Shown piece after piece: positions 19,805-29,600 of a stretch of DNA of 64,000 nt. The stretch covers positions 1,240,001 through 1,304,000 of the forward strand of contig NBIV01000001.1 of NCBI GenBank assembly GCA_003194525.1. The letters are read 5' to 3'. Made by a program: the position numbers and the translations under genes. This DNA is from Gracilariopsis chorda. Lineage: Eukaryota > Rhodophyta > Florideophyceae > Gracilariales > Gracilariaceae. The first letter of the stretch is position 1. Every line of letters begins with the position of its first letter. Under the pieces are notes generated by a model. It was not told the origin of the DNA and did no database searches. It saw nothing but the letters and a program-made list of their open reading frames with translations.

Positions 19805-20012
19805 GCTGGCCGCCTCGTCGCCCCCCCCGCCCCTCGCGCTGGAGCGCGCTTCAAGCCCGTTCAGCCGCGTGACCAACCCCATGGTGCGCGATCATTTCTT
19901 CCGGAGGAGGTTTCGAAACGACGCCGACACGCTCATGAGGCACGCGCGCACCAGCGCCACGCCGCCCCCCACGCCGCCGGCGCCGGCGCCGGTGGAAAGC
20001 GCGGCGCACTAA
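19581..20012 (+). CDS. Small poly-alanine protein, unknown function
   Basis: A 143-residue frame from the ATG at 19581, downstream of a TATA motif. The N-terminus (CRIVSPIPQRVYASYAFVGF) and the segment PFSRVTNPMVRDHFFRRRF look ordered. Between them is an alanine tract encoded by a pure GCC repeat near 19757-19802. The C-terminus is Pro/Ala-rich with basic residues before it. I recognise no family. The phrase NPMVRDHFFRRRFRNDADTL could be a short binding motif. High GC and codon use match neighbouring genes, which supports its being real, but it could still be a fortuitous frame in a GC-rich leader. Confidence 0.5.
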
Positions 20013-20567
20013 GCGCTGCTGCCGTCGCTCCTTGCGCCGTGCCAAAGTTGTATCCCGTTGCCGCGCCGCGCAAAGCGCATCTTTTTTCCAGTCATGTACG
20101 CATAACTGCCCTTGTAAACTAGTCTATGCAATGTAAAATCCATGTGTAGCCGCGGCTGTGGCGGCCACAGCCGCCAACCAGCGCCTAACGCGCTCACGTG
20201 ACGCACGCACCGTTTGGCGCTTCTGTCGCCATGTGGCAGCTGCGCGCCGTGGACACGTGGACACGTCGCGGGCGGAGACGCGCGCGCCGCACGTGCGGCA
20301 CCGCTGCTGGCGCAGCGCCATCTCGTGCTCGATCCCAAACGCTGTTTTGCAACGCGCTCGCGCCTCAGCGCTCCCACTGCTGCCGTACTGTGTCGTGCTC
20401 GCACGCCCAAGCACAACACCCACAACCCGCCTCACACAGCACTCACTTGCAGCACCCAACCCTTCCCCACCCCACCCCCCTCAAACCTTCTCCCCCCCCC
20501 CCCCCCCCCCCTCCCCTTCCCTTCCCCCTTCCCACTCCTTCCTCCCTTCCCCCACCAACCCCACCGT
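20013..20567 (+). promoter_or_regulatory. Upstream region of the YAK1-type kinase
   Basis: Includes the 3' end region of the poly-Ala gene, a hairpin-forming palindrome at 20152-20174, a CACGTGAC G-box at 20194-20201 with a further ACACGTGG near 20255, and a pure pyrimidine tract at about 20490-20560 that abuts the start codon. Confidence 0.5.
20152..20174. repeat. Inverted repeat, 10-base arms, 3-base loop
   Basis: GCGGCTGTGG and its exact reverse complement CCACAGCCGC flank CGG. It lies 140 bases after the poly-Ala gene stop and could be a terminator-like hairpin or a dimeric binding site. Confidence 0.8.
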
Positions 20568-22994
20568 ATGCCGCCCCCCCCTTCTTCCTCCTTGCGCGCC
20601 CCTCTCCCTTCTTCCGCTTCCAGGGCGCGCCCCACTTCCCTCAACCCCTTGGTAGCTGCCACTTGCCGTCTTCTCGATGTATATCGACGAGTCAATCCCG
20701 CAATCCACCTCGCCCCTTCCAAACCTCGTCGCTGTCTCACCCTCCCCGACCGCCCAGCACACAACGACAACTACGACAATCACCATCACGACTACATTCT
20801 CTACGTCAACGATACCCTTTCCGACGACCGCGGCAATCACTACACCGTGCTCGACCTTCTCGGAACCGGCACCTTCGGTCAGGTCGTCAAGTGCTCCCAT
20901 CAACGCACCGCCCAAGTCGTCGCCGTCAAAGTCATAAAGAACCAACCCGCCTACTTCAATCAAGCATGGGTCGAGATCAATATTCTCAACATGCTGCATC
21001 GAACAAACACCCCCGACCACACACGTCACATCGTAAAGCTCTACTCCCACTTTGTCTTTCGCGGCCACCTCTGTCTCGTTTTCGAGCTGCTCAGCATCAA
21101 CCTTTATCAACGCCTCAAGAACAACAATTACACCGGTCTCTCACTGCATCATCTGCGCTCCTTTCTCTCCCAGATCCTTGAGGCACTTGACGTCCTGCTC
21201 ACTTCAGAGGTCATTCACTGCGATCTCAAGCCCGAAAACATCCTTCTCACCGCCATAGATTCCGCCCATCTCAAGCTTATCGACTTCGGTTCCGCCTGTC
21301 AGCTCCAGCACCCCATCTACTCCTACGTCCAGTCCCGCTATTATCGCTCACCAGAGGTCTTGTTAGGCTGTCACAACTACGACTCCAAGATCGATATGTG
21401 GAGCCTCGGTTGCGTTGCGGGTGAGCTTTTTCGCGGCATCCCCCTCTTTCCAGGCCAGAACGAACTCAACATGATCTGTCGTATCGTCGAAATGCTCGGC
21501 GACATTCCAGACCGATTTCTCAGTCGCTGTCAGAAGACCAACAAGTTTTTCAACTACTCCCCTGCACACAGCTCCGCCGATGTCAAGTTGTACAGCCTCA
21601 AAACTGTCGAACAGTATGAGCACGAAAACAACGTCAAGCTCCCCGAATGGAAGCGCTTCTTCAAGGAAAAGAAACTGCGCGATATTATCATCAACTACCC
21701 GCTGCGAACGTCGCGACCCCACAATGAGGAGTATGCTCTCCGAGAAAGTTTTATTGATCTTCTCTACGGTATGCTCAAGTTTGACCCGCGCGACCGATGG
21801 ACACCGGCTGAAGCCATGCAGCATCCTTTTATCAAGGGCTTGCCTCTGCCAGACGGCCAACCCTGGACGCCACCTCGACATCGTATTGTCAGGTCGCGTC
21901 CCGTTGGCATTCGCATTCCGCAGCATCAGCACTCCAGTCCTGTCGATAACGTGTACGCCGCGTCAGCCCCCAACTTCAACGCCAAGGGTCGTCTGGCAAT
22001 GAACGTCACATGGGGCACCGGAGCCGGCGGTCAACTTCCTACTCGTGGGCCTATGCACGCACCGTACTTTCCTCAAAACGCCCACGTCGCATCTCCGTAC
22101 AATTATGACGACCACGCCCTCCCTCCTGAGGAGCAGCCTTTCGCGCCCGGTAGTTACGTAGCACAATCAACATTATCCTCCATGTTTACGCCGCCCATGT
22201 CGGTACCTTCCCACTCTCAATACCCTTCCTCTTCGAGACGCCCACAGCCTGGCATTGCGCCTGGTAGTTACTCGGGCGGATCACAAGGGCCCTATATGTG
22301 TGCACCCCCGTCCCCAGTTGGTGATCACCACCGCTATCGACCGGGCGGCCACATGACCAACAGCCCCACTGGCATGATGGCTTCAATGGCTGGCACACCT
22401 CCTCTATCATCCTATGGTTCAATACGACAAGCTCCCATACGTCGCAATGGATCACGAGATTCCATGTCGGACACGCTACGTATGTCAGCTTCTCGCGAAT
22501 CGCTTGGATTTGGAAAGGTTCCCTCGGTAGGTGATATGGGCGACGACAGCATGTTTCTGTACGGTTCTGATGAAGAGACGTTATCCCCTGCCCAGAACAG
22601 CTACGTGCCCTCTCACACTTCACAACCTCCTCCTCTGATGCCGCCGACCGCAGCTGTGGGAATGAACTCGGTCGGGCTTTCCGCATCGCTCCCCCCGCCA
22701 GGACCACGATTATTTTCGCAAGGTCGTCTCGGTTCTTCAATGCATAGCAATCCATCTTCACATTTCGTTTTTCCGTACACGGGCCAGCATCAGAGTCGCC
22801 CTTACAATCCCGACGTTGAGGACTTGGGCATTCCCACTGTACAGTCCGACGCATATCGGATAAATGTTCCTCACGGCATTCCAAATCAGCCGGGAGACAC
22901 AGGAACATCGGACCCTGTACCAAGGCACGTTCCTTTCGATAGAAACGCTGAACACCATTACACAAAGCGACGGTATTCACATCGATCTAATTAG
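20568..22994 (+). CDS. YAK1: DYRK-family protein kinase, YAK1 subfamily
   Basis: 808 residues from the ATG at 20568, directly after the pyrimidine tract. The kinase domain spans about residues 92-425: glycine loop LLGTGTFGQVVKC, VAVKVIKNQPAY with the catalytic Lys, HCDLKPENILL, DFG in KLIDFGSACQ and the DYRK activation loop YSYVQSRYYRSPEVLLG, which keeps the Tyr used for autophosphorylation. YVNDTLSDDRGNHYTVLDLL before it matches the YAK1 type rather than DYRK1/2 or PRP4. The ~380-residue C-terminal tail is Pro/Ser/Gly/Met-rich and likely disordered. YAK1 kinases restrain growth downstream of TOR or PKA signalling and respond to nutrients; that role is inferred from family. It contains no intron. 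Confidence 0.93.
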   Translation: MPPPPSSSLRAPLPSSASRARPTSLNPLVAATCRLLDVYRRVNPAIHLAPSKPRRCLTLPDRPAHNDNYDNHHHDYILYVNDTLSDDRGNHYTVLDLLGTGTFGQVVKCSHQRTAQVVAVKVIKNQPAYFNQAWVEINILNMLHRTNTPDHTRHIVKLYSHFVFRGHLCLVFELLSINLYQRLKNNNYTGLSLHHLRSFLSQILEALDVLLTSEVIHCDLKPENILLTAIDSAHLKLIDFGSACQLQHPIYSYVQSRYYRSPEVLLGCHNYDSKIDMWSLGCVAGELFRGIPLFPGQNELNMICRIVEMLGDIPDRFLSRCQKTNKFFNYSPAHSSADVKLYSLKTVEQYEHENNVKLPEWKRFFKEKKLRDIIINYPLRTSRPHNEEYALRESFIDLLYGMLKFDPRDRWTPAEAMQHPFIKGLPLPDGQPWTPPRHRIVRSRPVGIRIPQHQHSSPVDNVYAASAPNFNAKGRLAMNVTWGTGAGGQLPTRGPMHAPYFPQNAHVASPYNYDDHALPPEEQPFAPGSYVAQSTLSSMFTPPMSVPSHSQYPSSSRRPQPGIAPGSYSGGSQGPYMCAPPSPVGDHHRYRPGGHMTNSPTGMMASMAGTPPLSSYGSIRQAPIRRNGSRDSMSDTLRMSASRESLGFGKVPSVGDMGDDSMFLYGSDEETLSPAQNSYVPSHTSQPPPLMPPTAAVGMNSVGLSASLPPPGPRLFSQGRLGSSMHSNPSSHFVFPYTGQHQSRPYNPDVEDLGIPTVQSDAYRINVPHGIPNQPGDTGTSDPVPRHVPFDRNAEHHYTKRRYSHRSN

Positions 22995-23214
22995 GCAAGC
23001 ATACTGGTATTACAAGGGTGTGGGCGCGTACATTATTCACCTACATCCCAATCAGAAGTTCTTCGCAGAGTCAGGACAAAACGTTTAGATAACTTAAGCT
23101 TTGGATGAGTTATAGGGTAGGTAGATTGTCATATACATAAAAAAGAGCAAGCGTGGAGAAGATCTCCCCAAACTCGAAACACAAAAAAAAAAAAAAACTC
23201 CGGAAAGTGCTGCG

Positions 23215-25740
23215 TCATCGAGATTCCACTTCTTCCGTTTTAGCCGTCCCCAACTTGGCGTCTTCCTTGTTCCCGTTCCCATTTGCAGCACTCACTTTTT
23301 CGTCATCCTGTTTCTTCGCGCGTGGAGAACCTTTGTTCTCTTTCGGCAAAATGGCTCGACGACTCAACCTAATCTGGCCGTTCCTGCTCACTTCGATCAC
23401 CTTGAGTCGCACTTCATCTCCAACCTTGCAAACGTCTTCAACCATATTGGTCCGCTTGTTTTCCAGTTCCGAGATATGCAACCACCCTTCTTTCCCTTCA
23501 GCAATCTTCACATACGCCCCAAAGGGAAGAATCTTTGTGATCTGACCCTTCACAATGGACCCCACTTCAACATCCAAAGCCAAAGCTTCAATAGCAGTCT
23601 TCGCCTTCTCAATAACAGCATCATCCGTCGAAGTCACGGACACCATTCCTTCATTACCAATCGAAATTCGTATCACGTCTTCTCCACCGCAGTCTTCGAT
23701 AAGGGATCGGATGGTCTTGCCACCGCCACCAATAACATCGCCAATGCGGCGAACTGGAATCTGAAAACTGATGACCTTAGGTACCGAGTCCGGGAGCTCC
23801 GACCTCGGACGCGGCATAACGGCATCCATGCAATCAAGAATATGCAACCGCCCCTCCCTTGCCTGGAGAAGAATGCGTTCAAGTAAATCAGTAGAGATGC
23901 CTTTCAACTTCACATCCAGTTGCAAAGCAGACAAGCCCTCCCGATTGCCAGCAAACTTTGCGTCACACAAGCCCAACGCATCTTCCAAGCCCAGAATATC
24001 AGTAAGCACAACAGCCCCCTTCTCCGACGCGGCAGAGTCTAGCTTCAATTTTTCCTCATCAATAACAAGCCCCATCGCTACCCCCGCGACAGAGCATTTC
24101 AGAGGGACACCAGCATCCATCAAAGCCAAACAGCCTCCACACACACTAGCCATACTCGAGCTTCCATTACTTTCAAGGATATTGCTTTCAACACGCAAGA
24201 CGTACGGGAAATGCTCCTTTTCCGGAATGGCAGCATACAACGCGCGTTCAGCCAGTTTGCCGTGGCCGATCTCACGGCGCCCCGGTGGGCCTACCCGCCC
24301 CACTTCCCCTACACTCGAAGGAGGAAAGTAATACTGCAAGTAGAATCGTGACGCATCTTCTCCATCCAGAGTCTCATACCTCTGTGCCATATCCTCCCCT
24401 CCAAGAGTGGCGACGGCAAGAGTTTGGGTCTCTCCTCTGGTAAAGAGCGACGATCCGTGAGCGCGTGGCAAAGGCGATTGCAAAATAGTGATAGGACGTA
24501 CAGTGAAGGGATCACGGCCATCTGGTCGAATACTATCATCCAGAATGCGTCTTCGCATGCGCGTAGAAATAAGCTGCTTCCACGCCACGCGCAGCTGAGT
24601 CACCTTTTCAGCGCAACCGTCAGGATCGAGCGCAGACTGTTGTTGCGTCGGTTTCAAAGCGTCAAAAACAAGTTCCTTCACCTCTGCCACACGTTGCTCA
24701 CGCTCTTTCTTGCCAATGACAGCAAGCGCTTCATTCAAGCCAGACGCCATTTGTTCCATAGTAGTATACAATTGAGGCGACACAGTTCGAAGAGTGGAAG
24801 CTCTCTTCTCCTGACCGCACGCGTGGCGGAGTTGATGCATGGCAGCACAGAGCTTCTTAATACTGTGATGTGCAATTTTGACGGCTTGCATGATCTGCTG
24901 CTCGGTCAGAAAGTGACAATAGCCCTCGATCATGAGAATGGCATTTTGAGTTCCCGCGACAATAAGTTCAGAGTGCGAACGATGCGCCTGTTGAACGGAA
25001 GGCTCAACGACAAAGTGGCCATCCACGTAAGAGACGCGGACGCCAGCCACAGGAGCTGCAAGCGGAATGTTTGATACGTGCAATGAAGCAGCAGCAGCGC
25101 ATATAGCAAGCGCATCGGCAGGACGAACCGTATCGTACGAAAAGACATTGGCGAGAATTTGCACGTCGTTGTGGTAACCGTCCTCAAACATGGGGCGCAA
25201 TGAGCGATCCATTAATCGAGATATGAGAATTTCTCGTTCACTTGGACGACCCTCTCGCTTGATGTAGCTGCCAGAGGTGCGTCCCAAGGCGGAAAATTTC
25301 TCAGAATAGTCGACGCGCAGCGGAAGAAAATCGACATTGGGGGAAGGGGTGGAGTTGGCACAGGCGGTACAATACACAACGGTATCGCCGTGACGCACAT
25401 TGACGGCGCCGGCAGCCTGTCTGGAGACATGTCCCGTCTCGAAAGAAGCGATCTTGCCCGGTGCAAACTCGACGGAAACAACGGTAGGCTTGGGCGGAAT
25501 AGGGATGTTGACGGCGTTGGAAAGGTTATTCTGAAGACGTTCCCGTTCATGCAGGTCTGTGTCGGGCACTTGGGAAGGGTCATCAGCGTCTTCCGGCAAG
25601 GCGACAGAGGCATGTGTGAGAGCGCGTCGTAGGGTGGATGGGCGGGTTTGCGGGAGGGACGGGGGACGCAATTGGAGGGGTGGACGGGGGTGCGCACGGA
25701 GAAGCAACGGCGGCACAAAAGCGCCGGCGGAAGGGAACAT
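23215..25740 (-). CDS. PNP: Polyribonucleotide nucleotidyltransferase (PNPase), organellar
   Basis: 841 residues from the ATG at 25740. The first ~75 residues are rich in Arg, Pro, Ala and Leu with few acidic residues, like a plastid or mitochondrial leader. Two RNase PH domains follow (first near residues 85-220, with DFLPLRVDYSEKF; second near 395-600, with LFTRGETQTLAVATLGG and the VCGGCLALMDAGVP segment). Then come a KH domain near 660 (RIGDVIGGGGKTIRSLIE) and an S1 domain near 725-795 (GQITKILPFGAYVKI, EGWLHISEL). PNPase degrades RNA 3'-5' using phosphate and can add A-rich tails. The Lys/Asp/Asn-rich tail after S1 is short. Its promoter, shared with SPT3, contains the 71-base repeats. 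Confidence 0.96.
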   Translation of the reverse strand: MFPSAGAFVPPLLLRAHPRPPLQLRPPSLPQTRPSTLRRALTHASVALPEDADDPSQVPDTDLHERERLQNNLSNAVNIPIPPKPTVVSVEFAPGKIASFETGHVSRQAAGAVNVRHGDTVVYCTACANSTPSPNVDFLPLRVDYSEKFSALGRTSGSYIKREGRPSEREILISRLMDRSLRPMFEDGYHNDVQILANVFSYDTVRPADALAICAAAASLHVSNIPLAAPVAGVRVSYVDGHFVVEPSVQQAHRSHSELIVAGTQNAILMIEGYCHFLTEQQIMQAVKIAHHSIKKLCAAMHQLRHACGQEKRASTLRTVSPQLYTTMEQMASGLNEALAVIGKKEREQRVAEVKELVFDALKPTQQQSALDPDGCAEKVTQLRVAWKQLISTRMRRRILDDSIRPDGRDPFTVRPITILQSPLPRAHGSSLFTRGETQTLAVATLGGEDMAQRYETLDGEDASRFYLQYYFPPSSVGEVGRVGPPGRREIGHGKLAERALYAAIPEKEHFPYVLRVESNILESNGSSSMASVCGGCLALMDAGVPLKCSVAGVAMGLVIDEEKLKLDSAASEKGAVVLTDILGLEDALGLCDAKFAGNREGLSALQLDVKLKGISTDLLERILLQAREGRLHILDCMDAVMPRPRSELPDSVPKVISFQIPVRRIGDVIGGGGKTIRSLIEDCGGEDVIRISIGNEGMVSVTSTDDAVIEKAKTAIEALALDVEVGSIVKGQITKILPFGAYVKIAEGKEGWLHISELENKRTNMVEDVCKVGDEVRLKVIEVSRNGQIRLSRRAILPKENKGSPRAKKQDDEKVSAANGNGNKEDAKLGTAKTEEVESR

Positions 25741-26318
25741 GACGCGGGCGTGCGAAGCGAAACGGGAGCGAACGCGGCGCTCGACGCTGAGCAGACGGAC
25801 GGCTCAACACTTGGGCGCTCTGCGCGCGCCATGCGCTCTGAGGTGCGTGTTGCGTCGCACGAGACGCACATCTCCGCTGTAAGCAGGGCGCGAACTGTCA
25901 GAGTGACATGTTGCGCAGATGTCACTGCAGTGTACATGACATGATGTCACACAGTGCGACGCTCTTTGTCAGAGTGACATGTTGCGCAGACGTCACTGCA
26001 GTGTACATGACATGATGTCACACAGTGCGACGCTCTTTGTCAGAGTGACATGTTGCGCAGACGTCACTGCAGTGTACATGACATGATGTCACACAGTGCG
26101 ACGCTCTTTGTCATGGTGACATGTTGCGCAGACGTCACTGCAGTGTACATGACATGATGTCACACAGTGCGACGCTCTTTGTCAGAGTGACATGTTGCGC
26201 AGACGTCACTGCAGTGTACATGACATGATGTCACACAGTGCGACGCTCTTGGTCGCAGTTGCTCTCGCTCATGTGCCGTCTTCGTCTCGGGCGCGCTTGC
26301 GTTTCGCGTTGCGCTGCA
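25741..26318. promoter_or_regulatory. Divergent promoter of PNPase and SPT3
   Basis: 578 bases between the two start codons, mostly filled by the five-copy 71-base repeat (about 25898-26254). The repeat supplies ACGTCA and TGACAT/ATGTCA elements to both genes. The PNPase-proximal 160 bases are GC-rich and unremarkable. Confidence 0.55.
25898..26254. repeat. 71-base tandem repeat, five copies, with TGAC/GTCA palindromes
   Basis: The marker GAGTGACATGTTGCGCAG recurs at 25901, 25972, 26043, 26114 (altered to TGGTGACATG) and 26185, a constant 71-base spacing. Each unit contains GACGTCAC (GATGTCAC in copy 1) and the perfect palindrome TGACATGATGTCA. Copies differ by only one or two bases. Confidence 0.96.
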
Positions 26319-27473
26319 ATGACCGCGGCGCGTTCCGTAGTTCCCGCGTCGCCCAAGCCGCGCCCAAAGTCGAAGGCGCGTCCCCGTCCGCCCGCCACCC
26401 CGCCCGCAGCGCCAAGTCGCCCGGAAAAGCGCAAGCCGCCGCCGTCCTCACCGTCCACCTCGTCCGCGCGTCCGCGCAAGAAGGCGCGCGAGCCGCCCAG
26501 ACACAACAAGCGAAACGCCCGTCCCAGTTCCATTTCACACAACTCCTCCGCTCTCACCCTATTGGGCTCGTCCTTTCATCCCGACGTCAAGTACGTCGTC
26601 CCCAACCATCGCGTTTTCGCACAGGAGTTCCAGGACCTGCTTTTCGCTTTTGGTGATGCCCGCTTCTGCGCCCGGGATACCCTCGAATTGGTGGAAGATG
26701 CCGTCCGCACAGAGCTCCGTCGACTCGCTTTCACTGGCCTTGGCGCAGCCTTGACTCGCCTTGATGCAAAGGCCATTCACCGCCTCAACAACCATTTTAA
26801 GGAGTGTCGCATTCCTAGAAGGCTTCCTCTTCATCGCTATGGTGACCCGCTCACCGGCGCTACAGATTCTCCTTACGACCCTGCCTTCAATGGCATCCTC
26901 TCTCATTGGACTGACAGGTTGTTCTACAAGCTCAAATTCGTCATGTCACAACAGGACTCCCTCGTCTTGTTACACAGCAAGACCGCCGTTTTCACCAAGT
27001 CTCAGAGCCGTTCCCCCGACCCAAACATCCAAGGTACCGAGCGATCCACTCTTTTTAAACAATGGCTTGGGCTGCCCTGTTCAGATGCAGACCTGGCCGC
27101 TCTGTCTCATCTCACCTGGGAGTTGACCGGTCAACTCGTGCAAACCGCCCTCGTGCGTAAGCACTATAACCAGCTTCAGCTCAACGGCGACAATCCCTGT
27201 CCGCTTTCTTGGTGCGATGCCAAGCACTGGATGGATGCCTTGGGTCACGGTGTCGCCACAGCTTTGACAATTCCTTGTTCCGAGTATCAGGCTATCGTGC
27301 TTATTCAAGAGATTACCAAGTATATCAAGCGTCTGGCTTCACAAAAACATAAATGGCGCCCAACGGCTGATTGCCTTTTGCCACACCATATCTACGCTGC
27401 TTTGGATGATTTGCGAGCCCGTGGTTGGGGTGGTCAGCATCGCCTCAGAGCAGGGCTCTTCGACTCCATGTGA
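26319..27473 (+). CDS. SPT3: SPT3-like SAGA subunit (two histone folds)
   Basis: 384 residues from the ATG at 26319, with an alternative in-frame ATG at 26271. The first ~85 residues are basic, Pro/Lys/Arg-rich and probably disordered. A TFIID-18-like histone fold begins near residue 98: FAQEFQDLLFAFGD, then TLELVEDAVRTEL. Near residue 243 the second, C-terminal fold starts with LFKQWLGLPCSDADLAAL, followed by LTWELTGQLVQTAL and ends with LLPHHIYAALDDL, corresponding to the F-x-E-W...ILGFL...E-x-V pattern of SPT3/SUPT3H. SPT3 helps SAGA deliver TBP to promoters. The segment between folds lacks the usual RKD block, so divergence is considerable. It is divergent from PNPase across the 71-base repeats. 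Confidence 0.7.
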   Translation: MTAARSVVPASPKPRPKSKARPRPPATPPAAPSRPEKRKPPPSSPSTSSARPRKKAREPPRHNKRNARPSSISHNSSALTLLGSSFHPDVKYVVPNHRVFAQEFQDLLFAFGDARFCARDTLELVEDAVRTELRRLAFTGLGAALTRLDAKAIHRLNNHFKECRIPRRLPLHRYGDPLTGATDSPYDPAFNGILSHWTDRLFYKLKFVMSQQDSLVLLHSKTAVFTKSQSRSPDPNIQGTERSTLFKQWLGLPCSDADLAALSHLTWELTGQLVQTALVRKHYNQLQLNGDNPCPLSWCDAKHWMDALGHGVATALTIPCSEYQAIVLIQEITKYIKRLASQKHKWRPTADCLLPHHIYAALDDLRARGWGGQHRLRAGLFDSM

Positions 27474-28138
27474 CCCCGACCACCCTCGACTTTGATATCT
27501 TTTCTGCGTACCCCTCAAGCGAAGCATATTTTGTATCAGTTCTAGCACATCTCCAACAACCACGCTGCGCAGCAATCCTACCCAACACCCACTTCTGATT
27601 GGACACGGCGTGTCGTTCAACCCTACCCTCGCCCCATACCACATCTGTCCACTGCTACGACCCTCGACTTCACTACCTTCACTACCTTTGGTTGCACCTG
27701 ACGAATCAAACACCTGTGCTCTACGCTTTTGATTCTTTTGAATGCAGACCATCGAAAACAAACATGAAATGCGCACATCGTGCATCCTTTGTTCGTGCCA
27801 TTATGCTACACCTGATTGCACCTCACCTGTATGCTCGCAGTACACCCAGTATTAAGCATGCTCTCTAACTGCTTAACCGCGAATACTTGTTAGCGTTTTC
27901 TCGCAGTAGTGTCATGTGATAGAACACCATTCCCGGTTCAAACACGTCTGCTTCTTGTTTATTCTGACGCACCGTTGTCCATAAAACAAACCACAATCTG
28001 AACCATTAAATTCTTCGATACTTCGCGCGCCAAGGAAGGTGACACTGTTTTCACACTACCAGCTCGAATATGAGACTGCCAGTTGGTTCTGTGGCGAACC
28101 CAATCTTTGAAGCACTTTTTCGGTTCCTTTGTTTAGAG
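27474..28138. other. Convergent intergenic region, no gene seen
   Basis: About 665 bases between the stops of SPT3 and the DTWD1-like gene, AT-richer than the coding sequence. It should contain both 3' UTRs. No other feature is recognisable. Confidence 0.5.
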
Positions 28139-29085
28139 TCAGAGGTGATCCAGCATTCCTTTGGACTTACTCATCAGTCGTCGTCGCTTCTGTGGAGCGT
28201 TGTCATAAACATTTTTCACTCGCCCATGAAGAAATGCGAACAACCAGAGCAGGTTGTCGCACAGCCCACTTGATTTGCCCAAGGCTATGTTGTATGCCTC
28301 ACAAAATCGATGTACGGCTTCCACTGTAGACACCAACGACTCAACTTTGTCTGGGCTGAAGAACTCCGATTGCTCACTACGTTTAGGTGCATACCGCCAA
28401 AAACGTGACCTGGCTCCTGCGGGAAGCGTGAGCCTTGGAAGTTCTTTGAAGATCGGTTCACAGAGTAAAACAGTGGACTTCGTCCAGGAAGCGTCTAAAA
28501 CAATCACATGCTCGAGGTTGGGAAGTTGAGCGACAGCTTGCTCAGGTGAAAGAGCTTCATCACCTGGAAATCTGTTTATGCAAGCGGATGGTTGATATGG
28601 TCAGAAAATGATCTTGCACGCAGTGCAGCCATAGCTTGCTACGCGCGGTACCGTTGGTACTCATGGATGCTGCCGCTCTCAAAAACTTACAATAGTGCAA
28701 CTGTTCCTGTCTTCGCGCCTTTTGTCACGCGTTGTTCAAATTCTGGAACGCATTCCGGAAACGGGCGCCATATGTGGGCATAGTCAGGAGCAAGTAGAGC
28801 GACATGCTGCGCGGTACTTCTTTGCGGAACCTCGGCGTAAGATTGAAGAATGTGTATTTGTACTGGGAGTTCAACAGATGGAAATTGTTCTAGTGTAGGT
28901 AGCAGAGGAACCAAGCACTCTGCGCAATAGTAGCGCCGTTTCTTCCCGCAGGTACCGGTGCAAGTTGTGCGTGGGGCCTTCTTCAATACATCGTGCGGGG
29001 ACAGACTGAGGTTTTGAAACGAGTTGTCCTCGGTCAGCTGCTCTTCTGTGGTACTGCTCTCTACGAATTCGTCTGGGCCAGCCAT
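28139..29085 (-). CDS. DTWD1: DTWD1-type tRNA-uridine aminocarboxypropyltransferase (two exons)
   Basis: Exons 29085-28691 and 28571-28139 give 275 residues. The 119-base intron has GTAAGT and ACAG borders and splits a Leu codon, restoring VALLFPGDEALS across the junction (human DTWD1 has VALIFPG there). Exon 1 carries the Cys cluster (CTGTCGKKRRYYCAECL) and RSTAQHVALLAPDY. Exon 2 carries VIVLDASWTKS, SRFWRY, VSTVEAVHRFCEAY and LCDNLLWLFAFLH, and a basic tail. DTWD1 transfers the aminocarboxypropyl group of S-adenosylmethionine to U20 in the tRNA D-loop, giving acp3U. The name-giving D-x-T-W motif reads D-A-S-W here, a conservative change. The start is the first ATG; the frame extends upstream without one. 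Confidence 0.9.
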
Positions 29086-29600
29086 GCGGATGTTGCACAG
29101 AGGTAAAGGATACAAGGGCAAAGACTATCCTTACAATGTGGTTAAACGTTTAGAATCGAATACTGAGACAACGCAAGAGTGTGTGAATGATACACTGCAT
29201 GGGCACACTGATAAGCGAGGTTGAAACTGGAGGAATAACTGTTCTCCGCAAAGTTGTTTGAAGAAACTGGATTAGGTATGGGCCGCCGTTCACCCAAAGA
29301 AGGAGAACAAAGTCATGAATCAGCACGTTCATCTACATTCCTGATGTGCCGTTGGTAACAATCTACCCTCGTAAACACAACGCAACGCCAAAAAAAATCG
29401 TGTTTTGATGCCGGTTGTGTTACAAGCCACTTTAGCCTGCAATGCGTGTGTGGCAGCTGCAGGGTATTGTCATGCGTGTCTCCTGCCGTGTAGATGGTTA
29501 TCACTACCCTTTCGCAAAGTGAGAGTGGTTGCAGTTATGATACATTGCGAGGTGAAAGCGTGTTGCATAGCCCTTCCCCTACCAAGAGAATAGTTTAGGA
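29086..29600. other. Intergenic region, no gene seen
   Basis: 515 bases between the DTWD1-like start and the stop of the Tim17-like gene, both on the minus strand. It should hold the DTWD1 promoter. Nothing else is recognisable. Confidence 0.45.

Noticed and set aside
26238-26318. Earlier SPT3 start inside the last 71-bp repeat copy
   Set aside because: The earliest in-frame codon is GTG, inside the repeat. ATGs at 26271 and 26319 are better; the latter begins the basic leader.
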